Positions 53,132 to 62,388 of a stretch of 64,000 bases of DNA are shown one piece after another. Under the pieces are notes generated by a model. That model had not been told where the DNA came from, ran no database searches, and was given only the letters and a program-made list of their open reading frames with translations. Position 1 is the stretch's first letter, and each line of letters begins with the position of its first letter. Both the position numbers and the translations under genes were made by a program. The stretch is from the NCBI RefSeq assembly GCF_965284335.1, contig NZ_OZ260076.1; one strand, 5' to 3'. The DNA comes from Tabrizicola_A sp965284335 (GTDB lineage Bacteria; Pseudomonadota; Alphaproteobacteria; Rhodobacterales; Rhodobacteraceae).

Positions 53132-53821
53132 TCAAGCCTCCTCGATCGCCAGCCAGCGCAGGCGTCGGATCCCTGACTCGGCACCAAGCCGCGCAATCGC
53201 CTGCTCCATGGCGCTGTCGGTCACGCCCTCGCCCTGCACCACGGCCCCCAAGGTGACCCCCTCCTCACCGGTTGCCGCCGTAAGCTCGGACAAATGCAGC
53301 CCATGAAGCGGCAAATGGCGCAGGATCAATGCACGCATGGCCGCCTCATCCGCAGGGGCGCACGTCAGATCCACCCGAAAGGCGCGGGCGATGGGCACGC
53401 CTGCTTTGGTGTGTTTTTTCAAAAACTTGACCAAGGGGCGCAGGCCAAGGTTCACAAAAACCACAAGCCCGGTCAGCACCAGCGCATAGTCCCAAGCCCC
53501 AATTCCTGCAATCACCCCCACGGCGGCGGAACACCACAAGGTGGCCGCCGTATTCAACCCATGCACATTGAAGCCATCGCGAAAGATGATGCCCGCGCCG
53601 AGAAAGCCGATGCCTGATACCACCTGCGCGGCCACGCGTGTGGGCGAAACCTCATTCGGCACCAATTGCGAGAAGATCACGAAGCCGGCCGCGCCAAGCG
53701 CCACCAGCGCATTGGTGCGCAGCCCCGCCATGCGCTGACGCACCTGTCGTTCCGAGCCGATTACGGCACCACAAGCCAAGGCGATGCCCAAATGCATCGC
53801 GGCCATTTCAATCGGAACCAT
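53132..53821 (-). CDS. MgtC/SapB family membrane protein
   Basis: 229 aa: four to five hydrophobic segments in the first 130 residues with the family motifs GSERQVRQRMAGLRTNALVALGAAGF and GIGFLGAGIIFRDG...VHGLNTAATLWCSAAVG, then a C-terminal ACT-like cytoplasmic domain. MgtC proteins modulate F-ATPase and magnesium homeostasis in some pathogens; the role here is open. GAGGAGG lies seven bases before ATG 53821, which I prefer over ATG 53827. Confidence 0.88.
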   Translation of the reverse strand: MVPIEMAAMHLGIALACGAVIGSERQVRQRMAGLRTNALVALGAAGFVIFSQLVPNEVSPTRVAAQVVSGIGFLGAGIIFRDGFNVHGLNTAATLWCSAAVGVIAGIGAWDYALVLTGLVVFVNLGLRPLVKFLKKHTKAGVPIARAFRVDLTCAPADEAAMRALILRHLPLHGLHLSELTAATGEEGVTLGAVVQGEGVTDSAMEQAIARLGAESGIRRLRWLAIEEA

Positions 53822-53899
53822 CCCCATCCCTCCTCGTCGACTGCGTCGCTCGTCGGGAGGACCACGACGAGAAGTCGAAGACGCCCGAGGAGCGGTCCG

Positions 53900-54484
53900 T
53901 TATGCGTCGAGTTCAGCATCCCAGTAAAGATAATCCATCCAGCTTTCATGCAGATGGTTCGGCGGGAAGCGGCGGCCATGGGCCAGCATTTCCGCCGCCG
54001 TCGGCTGGCGCGGAACCCGCGAGAGCGAAAGGCCCGAATGGCGCAAAGACTTTGATCCTTTGCGCAGATTGCACGGACTACACGCCGCCACGACGTTTTC
54101 CCAACTTGTGACCCCGCCATGGGCGCGCGGCACCACATGATCAAAGGTCAAATCCCCCTTGGAGCCGCAATATTGGCAACAAAATTCGTCCCGCAAGAAA
54201 AGATTAAAGCGCGTGAAGGCCACGCGCTTTTGGGGTTTGACGTAATCTTTCAGCACCACGACCGAGGGTATGCGGAACTCTTGCCTTTGGCTGCGCACCA
54301 CATGGTCATATTCGGCCACGATCTGCACACGGTCCAGAACCGCCGCTTTGATCGCCTCTTGCCAAGGCCACAGCGACAAGGGGTAGTAACTCAGCGGTCG
54401 GTAATCGGCATTCAACACCAGCGCCGGAAAATGCTTCAGCGCCGCTGGATCGCGCACAAACTGTGTTCTGAAGTCGCCGTCCAT
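53900..54484 (-). CDS. HNH endonuclease family protein
   Basis: 194 aa. The C-terminal half has a zinc-ribbon HNH domain: CQYCG, then LTFDHVVPRAHGGVTSWENVVAACSPCN with the HNH residues and the second Cys pair. The N-terminal half (ALVLNADYRPLSYYPLSLWPW) is conserved in stand-alone HNH proteins widespread in bacteria, and the target is unknown. It is not in a phage or restriction context here. ATG 54484 (MDGDFRTQF) chosen over the longer frame to 54595. Confidence 0.88.
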   Translation of the reverse strand: MDGDFRTQFVRDPAALKHFPALVLNADYRPLSYYPLSLWPWQEAIKAAVLDRVQIVAEYDHVVRSQRQEFRIPSVVVLKDYVKPQKRVAFTRFNLFLRDEFCCQYCGSKGDLTFDHVVPRAHGGVTSWENVVAACSPCNLRKGSKSLRHSGLSLSRVPRQPTAAEMLAHGRRFPPNHLHESWMDYLYWDAELDA

Positions 54485-54592
54485 TCCCGAGGTTTTCCCG
54501 TAACTGACCGTAGAAAGACTATATCTAGGGTTCGTGACAAGGCAAGCCCCAGATATGCGGCAGTTTGGCCTGATTGGGTAACGACGGCATGA

Positions 54593-54619
54593 CAAAGGCC
54601 CCGCAAAGCGGGGCCTTTG
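54593..54619 (-). terminator. Hairpin ending the cox run
   Basis: CAAAGGCCCCGC, loop AAA and GCGGGGCCTTTG: 12-bp perfect stem, 19 bases after the coxM stop. Only a short T-run follows on the minus strand (TTTG). Confidence 0.8.
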
Positions 54620-54637
54620 GTGTTTCTTGGGTCACAC

Positions 54638-55426
54638 TCAGCCTGCGGCAGTTACCGCGCGGCCCGTCAGCACCCGCACCAGATTGGCGCGGTAGGCGGC
54701 CGTTCCGTGCAGATCGCTGATCATGTCGCTATCATCCACCGACAGGCCCTTGACCGCATCGGCGGTAAAGCTCTTCGACAGCGCCGCCTCGCCCTCGGCC
54801 CAACGGAAGACGCCGTTGTTCGAAGCGCCAGTGACAGCCACGCGCACGCCATCTTTGAACTTTGCCACAAAGACCCCGGTCAGGGCAAAGCGGCTGGCGG
54901 GCTGGTTGAACTTCACATAGGCGGCCTTTTCCGGGATCGGGAAGGTCACGCCGGTGACGAACTCTCCCTCGTCCAGTGCGGTCGTGAACATGCCTTGGAA
55001 ATAGTCATCCGCCGCGATCTTGCGCTTGTTGGTGACCACCGTCGCGCCCGAGCCCAGCACGGCCGCCGGATAGCAGGCCGAGGGGTCGTTGTTGGCGATC
55101 GAGCCGCCGATGGTGCCCCGAGAGCGCACCGCCGGGTCGCCGATGCCGCCCGCAAGGGCCGCCAGCGCCGGATAGTGCTTGGCCGCCTCGCGCGCCACCA
55201 CCACATGAGCCGTGGCCGCCCCGATATGAAGGCCCCCATCGCCCATGCAGACGCCCTGCATCTCGGCAATCCCGGTCAGGCTGACCAGAACCGCAGGCGC
55301 GGCAAGGCGCTGCTTCATCGTCGGCATCAGGGTTTGCCCGCCCGACAAGGGCTGCGCCCCATCTTGGCCCAGAAGTTTCGCCGCCTCGGCAATCGAGGAG
55401 GGTTTCACGAAGTCAAAGTTGTGCAT
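54638..55426 (-). CDS. coxM: CO-dehydrogenase-like FAD subunit (CoxM)
   Basis: 262-aa FAD-binding subunit of the molybdenum hydroxylase. PLSGGQTLMPTMKQRL is the first FAD motif (AGGQSL type), and GTIGGSIANNDPSACYPAAVL the second (TIGG). It passes electrons from the iron-sulfur subunit to the acceptor. Starts 16 bases after coxL with a GGGAGGG ribosome site; last gene before the hairpin terminator. Confidence 0.93.
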   Translation of the reverse strand: MHNFDFVKPSSIAEAAKLLGQDGAQPLSGGQTLMPTMKQRLAAPAVLVSLTGIAEMQGVCMGDGGLHIGAATAHVVVAREAAKHYPALAALAGGIGDPAVRSRGTIGGSIANNDPSACYPAAVLGSGATVVTNKRKIAADDYFQGMFTTALDEGEFVTGVTFPIPEKAAYVKFNQPASRFALTGVFVAKFKDGVRVAVTGASNNGVFRWAEGEAALSKSFTADAVKGLSVDDSDMISDLHGTAAYRANLVRVLTGRAVTAAG

Positions 55427-55442
55427 CTTATGTCCCTCCCCG

Positions 55443-57818
55443 TCAGCCGTTCATCGCCTGCCACACCCGACCGGGTGAGACGGGCATATCGATATGGGCC
55501 ACCTTGTAGCCGCCCGAGTTCAGCGCATCGAGCACCGCATTGACCACCGCCGGGGGCGAGCCGATGGCGCCCGCCTCGCCGCAGCCTTTCACCCCAAGGG
55601 GGTTATGGGTGCAGGCGGTCTGGCAAGAATAGTCGACGTTGTAGAACGGCACATCATCGGCGCGCGGCATGGCGTAATCCATGTAAGACCCGGTCAGAAG
55701 CTGGCCGTTCTCATCATAGGTCGTGCTTTCCAAAAGCGCTTGCCCGATGCCTTGGCCCACGCCGCCATGAACCTGACCCTCAACAATCATCGGGTTCATC
55801 ACATTGCCAAAGTCATCGGCACAGTGGAAGGCGACCACATCCACCTTGCCGGTGCCCTCATCCACCTCGACCTCGCAGATATAGGCGCCTGCGGGATAGG
55901 TGAAGTTGGCCGGGTCATAAAAGGCGGTTTCCTCCAGCCCCGGTTCCAGCGTCTCCAAGGGGTAGTTGTGCGGAACGTAAGCGCTGAAGGCGATCTCGCC
56001 AAAGGTCTTGGCCTTGTCGGTTCCCGCCACGCTGAACTTGCCATCCTCAAAGGTGATGTCACCTTCGGCTGCTTCCAGCATATGGGCGGCAATCTTCTTG
56101 CCCTTGGCGATGATTTTATCCACCGCCTTGGTCATGGCCACCCCGCACACCGCCAAAGAGCGCGAGCCGTAAGAGCCCATGCCAAAGGGGATCTTCGAGG
56201 TATCGCCATGGACGATTTCCACCGAAGCCTCCGGGATGCCAAGCTTATCGGCCACGATCTGGGCAAAGACCGTCTCATGGCCCTGCCCATGGCTGTGCGC
56301 GCCGACCATCACGCTGATATTGCCGGTCGCATTCACCCGCACGGTGGCCGCGTCATAAAGGCCGACGCGACTGCCAAGGATGCCGACCAGATGGCTCGGC
56401 GCAATGCCGCAAGCCTCGATCCAAGTCGACAGGCCCATGCCGCGCAGCTTGCCGCGCTTGGCGCTTTCGGCCCGGCGCTTGGCAAAGCCCGCCACATCGG
56501 CCATGGCCATCGCCTTGTCCAGCGTCGCGTGGTAGTTGCCGGTGTCATAGACCAGCGCCACGGGCGTGGTGTAGGGGAACATGTCGGTGGTGATAAAGTT
56601 CTTGCGACGCACCTCGAAGGGGTCAAGACCCAGCTCGCGGCACATCTTGTCGATCACGCGTTCCAGCGAATAGGTCGCCTCGGGCCGGCCTGCGCCGCGA
56701 TAGGCGTCAACCGGGGCGGTGTTGGTAAACACGGTTTTCACGTTCACATAGACATGCGGCACCTTGTAGGGGCCGGCCATCAGCGTGCCGTGCAGGAAGG
56801 TCGGCGTCACGGTGGCAAAGTTCGACAGATACGCGCCGACATTGGCCATGGTCTCGGTGCGGAAGGCGAGGAAATTGCCCTCCTTGTCACAGGCGAGTTC
56901 GATCTTGGTCACATGGTCGCGGCCATGGGCATCCGACAGGAAGCTTTCCGACCGTTCCGCCGTCCAGCGCACCGGGCGGCCAAGTTTTTTGGAAGCGGCC
57001 AGAACCAAGGCCTCTTCGCCATAGTGATAGATCTTCGAGCCAAAGCCGCCGCCCACATCGGGGGCAACCACGGTCAGCTTGTTTTCCGGAATCCCCAGAA
57101 CAAAGGCCGCCACCAAAAGCCGCGTGAGGTGCGGGTTCTGGCTGGTCGTCGTCAGCTTGTAATCGCCCGTGCCGGGGAAATACTCGCCGATCGAGGCGCG
57201 CGGTTCCATGGCATTCGGCACCAGACGGTTGTTCACAAGTTCCAGCGTGGTGACATGGGGGGCGGATTTGAAGGCGGCATCCACAGCGGCGCGGTTGTCT
57301 TCGATCCAGCCCCAGTCATAGCACTGGTTGTCGGGGATCTCGTCATGCACGCGGTTGGACGGATCGGCCAAAGCCTTGGCCATGTCGATGATGGCGGGCA
57401 GCTCTTCAATATCCGTGTCATCGGCCAGTTGTTGGGCTGCGTCCTTGGCCTGCTGATAGGTCTCGGCCACTACGGCGGCATAGGCGTCACCCACATGGCG
57501 CACCTTGCCATGGGCGAGAACCGGGCGCTTTGGCTCGCGCATCGGGGTTCCATCGCGGCTGTTGATCAGCCAGCCCGCCGGGTTACCGCCGACATCCTTG
57601 AAATCCTCACCGGTGAAAATCGCCAAGACACCCGGCATCGCAGCTGCAGCCTTGGTGTTGATCGACTTGATCCGGCCATGGGCGACGGTAGAGCGGACAA
57701 AGACCGCAAAGGTCTGGCCGTGCAGCGCCATGTCATCGGTGTAAACACCCTTGCCCGTCAGAAACCGAATATCTTCGCGGCGCTTTGACGATGCGCCAAT
57801 TCCATGATCCTTTGGCAT
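55443..57818 (-). CDS. coxL: CO-dehydrogenase-like molybdenum subunit, form II (CoxL)
   Basis: 791-aa catalytic subunit of the xanthine oxidase family. The active-site loop reads AYRGAGRPEA, which defines form II; true CO dehydrogenases (form I) have AYRCSFR with the copper-binding Cys. VVAPDVGGGFGSK and GSYGSRSLAVCG bind the molybdopterin, and GVKGCGEAGAIGSPPAVVNAV holds the catalytic Glu. The physiological substrate is therefore uncertain. ATG 57818 with GGGGGG upstream; the frame is open to 57917. Ten bases after coxS. Confidence 0.93.
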   Translation of the reverse strand: MPKDHGIGASSKRREDIRFLTGKGVYTDDMALHGQTFAVFVRSTVAHGRIKSINTKAAAAMPGVLAIFTGEDFKDVGGNPAGWLINSRDGTPMREPKRPVLAHGKVRHVGDAYAAVVAETYQQAKDAAQQLADDTDIEELPAIIDMAKALADPSNRVHDEIPDNQCYDWGWIEDNRAAVDAAFKSAPHVTTLELVNNRLVPNAMEPRASIGEYFPGTGDYKLTTTSQNPHLTRLLVAAFVLGIPENKLTVVAPDVGGGFGSKIYHYGEEALVLAASKKLGRPVRWTAERSESFLSDAHGRDHVTKIELACDKEGNFLAFRTETMANVGAYLSNFATVTPTFLHGTLMAGPYKVPHVYVNVKTVFTNTAPVDAYRGAGRPEATYSLERVIDKMCRELGLDPFEVRRKNFITTDMFPYTTPVALVYDTGNYHATLDKAMAMADVAGFAKRRAESAKRGKLRGMGLSTWIEACGIAPSHLVGILGSRVGLYDAATVRVNATGNISVMVGAHSHGQGHETVFAQIVADKLGIPEASVEIVHGDTSKIPFGMGSYGSRSLAVCGVAMTKAVDKIIAKGKKIAAHMLEAAEGDITFEDGKFSVAGTDKAKTFGEIAFSAYVPHNYPLETLEPGLEETAFYDPANFTYPAGAYICEVEVDEGTGKVDVVAFHCADDFGNVMNPMIVEGQVHGGVGQGIGQALLESTTYDENGQLLTGSYMDYAMPRADDVPFYNVDYSCQTACTHNPLGVKGCGEAGAIGSPPAVVNAVLDALNSGGYKVAHIDMPVSPGRVWQAMNG

Positions 57819-57828
57819 GTGACCCCCC

Positions 57829-58305
57829 TTATTCCGCCGCAACCGTCTGGCCCGAGGCCGACAGCACAGCTTTGACGATGTTGTGATACCCAGTGCAGCG
57901 GCAAATATTGCCCTCAAGGTAATGGCGCACCTCGGCCTCGGTGGGCTTGGGATTTTCAGCCAGCAGCGCGGCCGAAGACATCACCATGCCCGGCGTGCAG
58001 AACCCGCATTGCAGCCCGTGATGATCCTGAAACGCCTGTTGCAAAACGCCCAAAGAGCCGTCTGGATTGGCCATGCCTTCAATGGTTTTCACCTGCGCCC
58101 CCGCCACATCCAGCGCAAAGACCGTGCAGGATTTCACCGGCTTGCCATCGACATGCACCACACAGGCACCGCATTGGCTGGTATCGCAGCCGACATGGGT
58201 GCCGGTCAGCCCTAGCCCTTCACGCAAGAAGGCCGACAACAGCGTGCGGCCTTCGACCTCGCCCGAAACGGGTTTGCCGTTCACGGTCATACTGACTTTC
58301 GTCAT
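57829..58305 (-). CDS. coxS: CO-dehydrogenase-like iron-sulfur subunit (CoxS)
   Basis: 158-aa protein with two 2Fe-2S clusters: CDTSQCGACVVHVDGKPVKSC in the plant-ferredoxin-like N-domain, and CGFCTPGM...CRCTGYH in the helical C-domain. It passes electrons from the molybdenum centre to FAD. Good ribosome site GGGAGGAAA. Lies between coxG and coxL. Confidence 0.95.
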   Translation of the reverse strand: MTKVSMTVNGKPVSGEVEGRTLLSAFLREGLGLTGTHVGCDTSQCGACVVHVDGKPVKSCTVFALDVAGAQVKTIEGMANPDGSLGVLQQAFQDHHGLQCGFCTPGMVMSSAALLAENPKPTEAEVRHYLEGNICRCTGYHNIVKAVLSASGQTVAAE

Positions 58306-58361
58306 GGATTTCCTCCCTTGGACAGTCTTGGGTAAGTCTTGTTGTCGGTATCGTTATCGGA

Positions 58362-58892
58362 TCAGGCGCCGATCATGCGCTTGAACCAGCCCTTCTTCGG
58401 GGCCTCTTCGTTGGCTTCGGCCAGGGCCTCGCCCTCATCGGCGCCCTCCTCTGGGGCCTCGAGCGCGTCTTGAAAGCGGGTGAAGAACTCATCCGCCATC
58501 TTCTTGGCAAAGCCGTCGATCAACCGGCTGCCAAGCTGGGCAATCTTGCCGCCCACTGCCGCCTCGACGGTGTAGGAAAGCTCGGTCCCCTCGGGCACTG
58601 GAGCAAGCGTGACCTTGGCCCCGCCCTTGGCATAGCCCGCAGCCCCGCCCTTGCCCTCCCCCGAGATGGTGACGGCGCGGCCCGGATCAATATCCGACAG
58701 CGTGACAACCCCGGTAAAGGTGGCGCTGACCGGACCAATTTTTTGCTTAACGGTGGCCTCAAAGCCTTCTTCCACCGAACCGGCCATGCTTTGGCATCCC
58801 GGCACGCATTGCCTCAGAACCTCGGGGTTCAAAATTGCCGCCCAAACGGTTTCGGGGCTGGCCTTGATGGTTTTCACATCGGACAGTTGCAT
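58362..58892 (-). CDS. coxG: CoxG-like SRPBCC-fold protein
   Basis: 176 aa. The N-terminal 140 residues are the CoxG (START/SRPBCC) domain, with SPETVWAAILNPEVLRQCVPGCQSM and the TVKQKIGPVSATFTG core; the tail is acidic (EEGADEGEALAEANEE) and ends in KKGWFKRMIGA, an amphipathic basic end that could bind the membrane. CoxG proteins anchor CO dehydrogenase to the membrane and shuttle quinone, which fits the position before coxS. ATG 58892 has GAGGAG upstream. Confidence 0.88.
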   Translation of the reverse strand: MQLSDVKTIKASPETVWAAILNPEVLRQCVPGCQSMAGSVEEGFEATVKQKIGPVSATFTGVVTLSDIDPGRAVTISGEGKGGAAGYAKGGAKVTLAPVPEGTELSYTVEAAVGGKIAQLGSRLIDGFAKKMADEFFTRFQDALEAPEEGADEGEALAEANEEAPKKGWFKRMIGA

Positions 58893-58943
58893 CAGATCAC
58901 TCCTCACTCGGTCCCCAGCCTAAGCTGCCTTGGGCGGCCTGCG

Positions 58944-61181
58944 CTATGGTCCCTTGGTCGTAGGGTCTTTCACCGACGCGTGCTTTGTCGTGGCGCTGGC
59001 CAAAAAGGCATAAAGCGCCTCGGGCTGCACGGGTTTGAGCAAAAGCCCCACATCCGCCGCCGCCGCGGCCTGCCCCAACCCCTCGCCCCGATCTGCTGAG
59101 ATCAGGCGGGCGGGCAGATCAGGGGCGCGCGCGCGGAAGGCTGCCAAAGTGGCCAGACCATTCATGCCTGCGCCCAAATGCTGATCCACGATCAGCGCAT
59201 CGGGCAAAATGCCCAAGTCCTCGATCAGATCCAGCGCCTCTTCGCCACCGGCCGCCTCGATCACCGCGACCCCCCATTTTTCCAAGAACAGCACCATGGC
59301 CCGGCGCAATTCGGCGTCGTTTTCCACCAAAAGCACGATGCGGCCTTCGATCTGACCACTGGGCAAGGCAATGCGCGATGACAGATCGGCCAAGGCATCG
59401 GGATCGGTCAGCGGCACTTGCAGCATAAAGACCGTGCCGCGCCCAGGGCGCGAGGACAGGCCTAAGGGATGGCCCAAAAGGGCTGCCGCCCGATCCACGA
59501 TGGCTAGGCCCAAGCCCAACCCCTCTGAGGCAGAGGCGCGGGCGGCAATGCGATGAAATTCTTTGAAAATATTCTCCTGTTCCGCCTCGGGAATGCCGGG
59601 GCCGGTATCCCAAACCTCCAGCCGCAGCATCGCCCCGCGCGTGCGGGCCGCCACCACAACCCGGCCCCGTTCGGTATAGCGAATGGCATTGCCGATCAGG
59701 TTTTGCAGGATGCGCCGCAAATAGCCGGCGTCTGAAAGCACGACCGCCTCACAAGGCCGCACGGTCAGCCGCAGCCCCTTGGCCGCCGCAAGGGGCGCGA
59801 ATTCATCGGCCAGTTGCGCCAAAAGCCGCCCGATGGCGATGGGTCCAACCGTCAGCGCCGCTTTGCCGCTTTCCAGCCGCGAGATATCCAAAAGCGCGGC
59901 CAAAATCCCCTCGACCGACACCAGCGCGTTTTGCGCTTTCGCGATCGCCTCGGTGACCTGCGCCGGCAAATCGGTTTCAGGCACCGACGACAGAAACAGC
60001 TTGGCCGCTGACAGGGGCTGCAACAGATCATGGCTGGCCGCCGCCACAAAGCGCGAGCGCGAGGCATTGGCGCGTTCGGCTTGTGCCAGGGCATCCTCAA
60101 GGTCCAAGGTGCGTTCGATCACCCGCGCCTCAAGCGTTTCTTTGGCGCGCGCCATATCTTCGACCGCGCGGCGTTCGGTGGTGACATCAGTAAAGCTGAA
60201 CAAAAATCCCTTATCGGGCATCTCTTGCGCAAAGACATCCAAGATCAACCTAGGATCACGGCGCAGCTCAAAGGTCACCGGCGGGCGCCCGGCCCGACCA
60301 TCGACCCAAGCGGCCAGCCGTTCGGCGGTCATCCCCCCGCCAAAGCGGAACTGCCGCGCCAAGCCGTCAAACAGCGCGCCAAACTCGGCCCCGACCCGCA
60401 TCCGCACCATCGGCAGCGCCAGCAAAACCCCAAGCCGCGCATTCCACCCCACCAGCCGCTGGCCCGCATCAAAGATCGCCACACCTTGGTTGATATGGTC
60501 CAAGGTGGCGCGCACCAGCCGTTCCTGATCGTCGAGTAGGCGGCCCAATTCTTGGCGCTCCAACCGGATCAGATCGGTCACATCGGTCTGCAACACCACC
60601 GTGCCGCCATCAGCCGTGCGATGCTCTGACACCTGCACCCAAGTATCCCAGCGCATGCGCACGTTGAAAATCACGTGCTGGTCCATATGCTGACGGCGGC
60701 GCTGCACGGCCCAGCTTTCCGCTGTCTCACCGCCCGGCAGCTCCAGATCTGCCGATTGGCTGACCAAATCGACATAGGCTGCAAAGGTCAGGCCCGGTGT
60801 CAGGTGCGGGCGCACATCGGTCAGATGCACGCAAAAGCGGCTGTTGCACATGACCAGCACATCATCAGGGCCAAAAAGGGCAAAGCCCTCTTGCACCGTT
60901 TCGATCGCATCGGCGAGGTTTTGGCGCGCCCGTTCGGTTTCGCGGTGCGCGCCCTCAAGGGCCGCGTTCGAGGCATTCAGCAAATCCAGCGCGCGTTCCA
61001 ATTCGCGCGTGCGCATGCTGACCTGATCTTCCAACAGGGCCGCGCGCTGAAACTGCGCATAGGCCGCACCGCCATCGTCAGAGATCTGTTCCACCCGGCG
61101 CATCAACACGCTGGCGATCACCAAAAGCTTTTCGATCTGGCGGGCGGGTGGATCGGCGGGATTGAGCAGCGTGTCGGTCAC
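58944..61181 (-). CDS. Hybrid histidine kinase, NahK/ErcS'-like
   Basis: 745 aa, no membrane segment. Order: N-terminal helix region, two PAS-type domains (about 90-210 and 230-345), coiled coil, HisKA with AASHDLLQPLSAAKLFL (the phosphoacceptor His motif typical of NahK/ErcS' kinases), HATPase (NLIGNAIRYTERG, DTGPGIPEAE, GLGLGLAIVDRAAA), and a C-terminal receiver with IVDQHLG carrying the phospho-Asp. Start is GTG 61181 overlapping the FIST gene stop (GTGA). Its partner is very probably the FIST protein. Confidence 0.9.
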   Translation of the reverse strand: MTDTLLNPADPPARQIEKLLVIASVLMRRVEQISDDGGAAYAQFQRAALLEDQVSMRTRELERALDLLNASNAALEGAHRETERARQNLADAIETVQEGFALFGPDDVLVMCNSRFCVHLTDVRPHLTPGLTFAAYVDLVSQSADLELPGGETAESWAVQRRRQHMDQHVIFNVRMRWDTWVQVSEHRTADGGTVVLQTDVTDLIRLERQELGRLLDDQERLVRATLDHINQGVAIFDAGQRLVGWNARLGVLLALPMVRMRVGAEFGALFDGLARQFRFGGGMTAERLAAWVDGRAGRPPVTFELRRDPRLILDVFAQEMPDKGFLFSFTDVTTERRAVEDMARAKETLEARVIERTLDLEDALAQAERANASRSRFVAAASHDLLQPLSAAKLFLSSVPETDLPAQVTEAIAKAQNALVSVEGILAALLDISRLESGKAALTVGPIAIGRLLAQLADEFAPLAAAKGLRLTVRPCEAVVLSDAGYLRRILQNLIGNAIRYTERGRVVVAARTRGAMLRLEVWDTGPGIPEAEQENIFKEFHRIAARASASEGLGLGLAIVDRAAALLGHPLGLSSRPGRGTVFMLQVPLTDPDALADLSSRIALPSGQIEGRIVLLVENDAELRRAMVLFLEKWGVAVIEAAGGEEALDLIEDLGILPDALIVDQHLGAGMNGLATLAAFRARAPDLPARLISADRGEGLGQAAAAADVGLLLKPVQPEALYAFLASATTKHASVKDPTTKGP

Positions 61182-62329
61182 ATGCCCTCCTCAGGCGGAT
61201 AGATCGCCACGCCGGTCATGGTTTGGTTGACATGCATGGAATTGACCTGCTCGCCATAGGTCGAAAAGCCCACCACCTCATGGGCGCGCAAGACGGATGA
61301 AATCTCACCCGTCATCTGCTTTTCCATCGCCTCCATCCGCCGCAGGATGCAATCGCAGGCCAATATTGCCGGTGCAGGCCCCTGCCCCCGCAGATCGGCC
61401 AAGGCGCGGGAAAGATGTGTCGCCATGTCCTGAGGTTCGGCCAAGGTCAGCACCACCCCTTCGTCAATGGCGGAAAAGAAGATCAGATCGCCATTGCCAT
61501 CCACCTGCTGAATGGCGCGCACATGATGGGTGCCGCCGATGCGCACCACCACCGGATGGGCGGCAAAGGTAAAGGTGGTCAGTTGCGCGGGGTCTTTGCC
61601 CAAGATACGGGCGTATTCGCGCGCCGCAGGTTCGGCATTGATGCCGCGCACCCGGCGTTCCGCTGGGTTTGCCTCGGTCACCACCATGCGGGCAGTTGTC
61701 GGGCGCAGATGATCAAGGCTGAATACCTTGACCCGTGCCGCCGTGCGCACCAGCGTGACCACGGCGGCATTTTGCAAAAACTGCCCCTCATGCAGCACGA
61801 AGGTCGCCCCAAACCGCGTGCCATCGCCTGCCGAGCCGCCAAACAACGGAACCGGCCCCAAACCCCGCGCAAGGGTAGAGGCCAGCTCATCCTCACGCAC
61901 CGAAAGCCCATCGACCATCAGAAAGGCAAACTCGCCCTCCCAAGCCGGACGCGCCCGCGCCATGGCCTGACGATCGCGGATCAAATGGCCAATCAATGCC
62001 TGCGCGTCGATCCTGCCAAGATCGGGCACCAAGAACGAGCTGGCCATGAACATATCTTTGGGCAGCCCAACCGCGACAATCTCGCCCTCGGCATAGCCTG
62101 TGGCCGTGATCTCGCCTGCAGTGGTGCAGCCCACCACCGGCACCGCGCCAAAAGCGCCGGGCAACCCCGCGGCAAGATCGGCCAGATCTGCCTCGGGTGA
62201 CACAAAGAGCACCACCGCCGCAAAGGGCCCCCGCCCCAAAGCACGCGCCAAAGCCTGAGCAGACCCGGCCCCGCGCGCAGGCACCGAAGCGCGTGGCAAT
62301 ATGGCAGTGATCCGCGCCTCGTCCTGCAC
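61178..62329 (-). CDS. FIST-domain sensor protein (NosP-like)
   Basis: 383 aa covering FIST-N (about 30-220) and FIST-C (about 230-370). Seen: VPVVGCTTAGEITATGY, LFGGSAGDGTRF, VFSLDHLRPTTARMVV and the C-terminal EVVGFSTYGEQVNSMHVNQTMTGVAIYP. FIST proteins next to NahK-type kinases in Pseudomonas (NosP) bind haem and sense nitric oxide; whether this one binds haem is unknown. Start at GTG 62329 with GGGAGG seven bases before; a TTG at 62344 would be the alternative. Confidence 0.88.
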   Translation of the reverse strand: MQDEARITAILPRASVPARGAGSAQALARALGRGPFAAVVLFVSPEADLADLAAGLPGAFGAVPVVGCTTAGEITATGYAEGEIVAVGLPKDMFMASSFLVPDLGRIDAQALIGHLIRDRQAMARARPAWEGEFAFLMVDGLSVREDELASTLARGLGPVPLFGGSAGDGTRFGATFVLHEGQFLQNAAVVTLVRTAARVKVFSLDHLRPTTARMVVTEANPAERRVRGINAEPAAREYARILGKDPAQLTTFTFAAHPVVVRIGGTHHVRAIQQVDGNGDLIFFSAIDEGVVLTLAEPQDMATHLSRALADLRGQGPAPAILACDCILRRMEAMEKQMTGEISSVLRAHEVVGFSTYGEQVNSMHVNQTMTGVAIYPPEEGM

Positions 62330-62388
62330 CCTTGGCCCTCCCAAGCCTCTCCTCAGGTTGGGCGATCACGCCCCCCCATGCAAGTGCC

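Noticed and set aside
55494..57788. 764-codon open frame on the plus strand opposite coxL
   Set aside because: It is an antisense shadow of coxL: no family motifs, no ribosome site, and the GC-rich codon pattern of coxL keeps the opposite frame open.
54638..58892. Proof of CO oxidation
   Set aside because: The form II loop AYRGAGR lacks the copper-binding Cys of the CO-oxidising form I; kept as CO-dehydrogenase-like.
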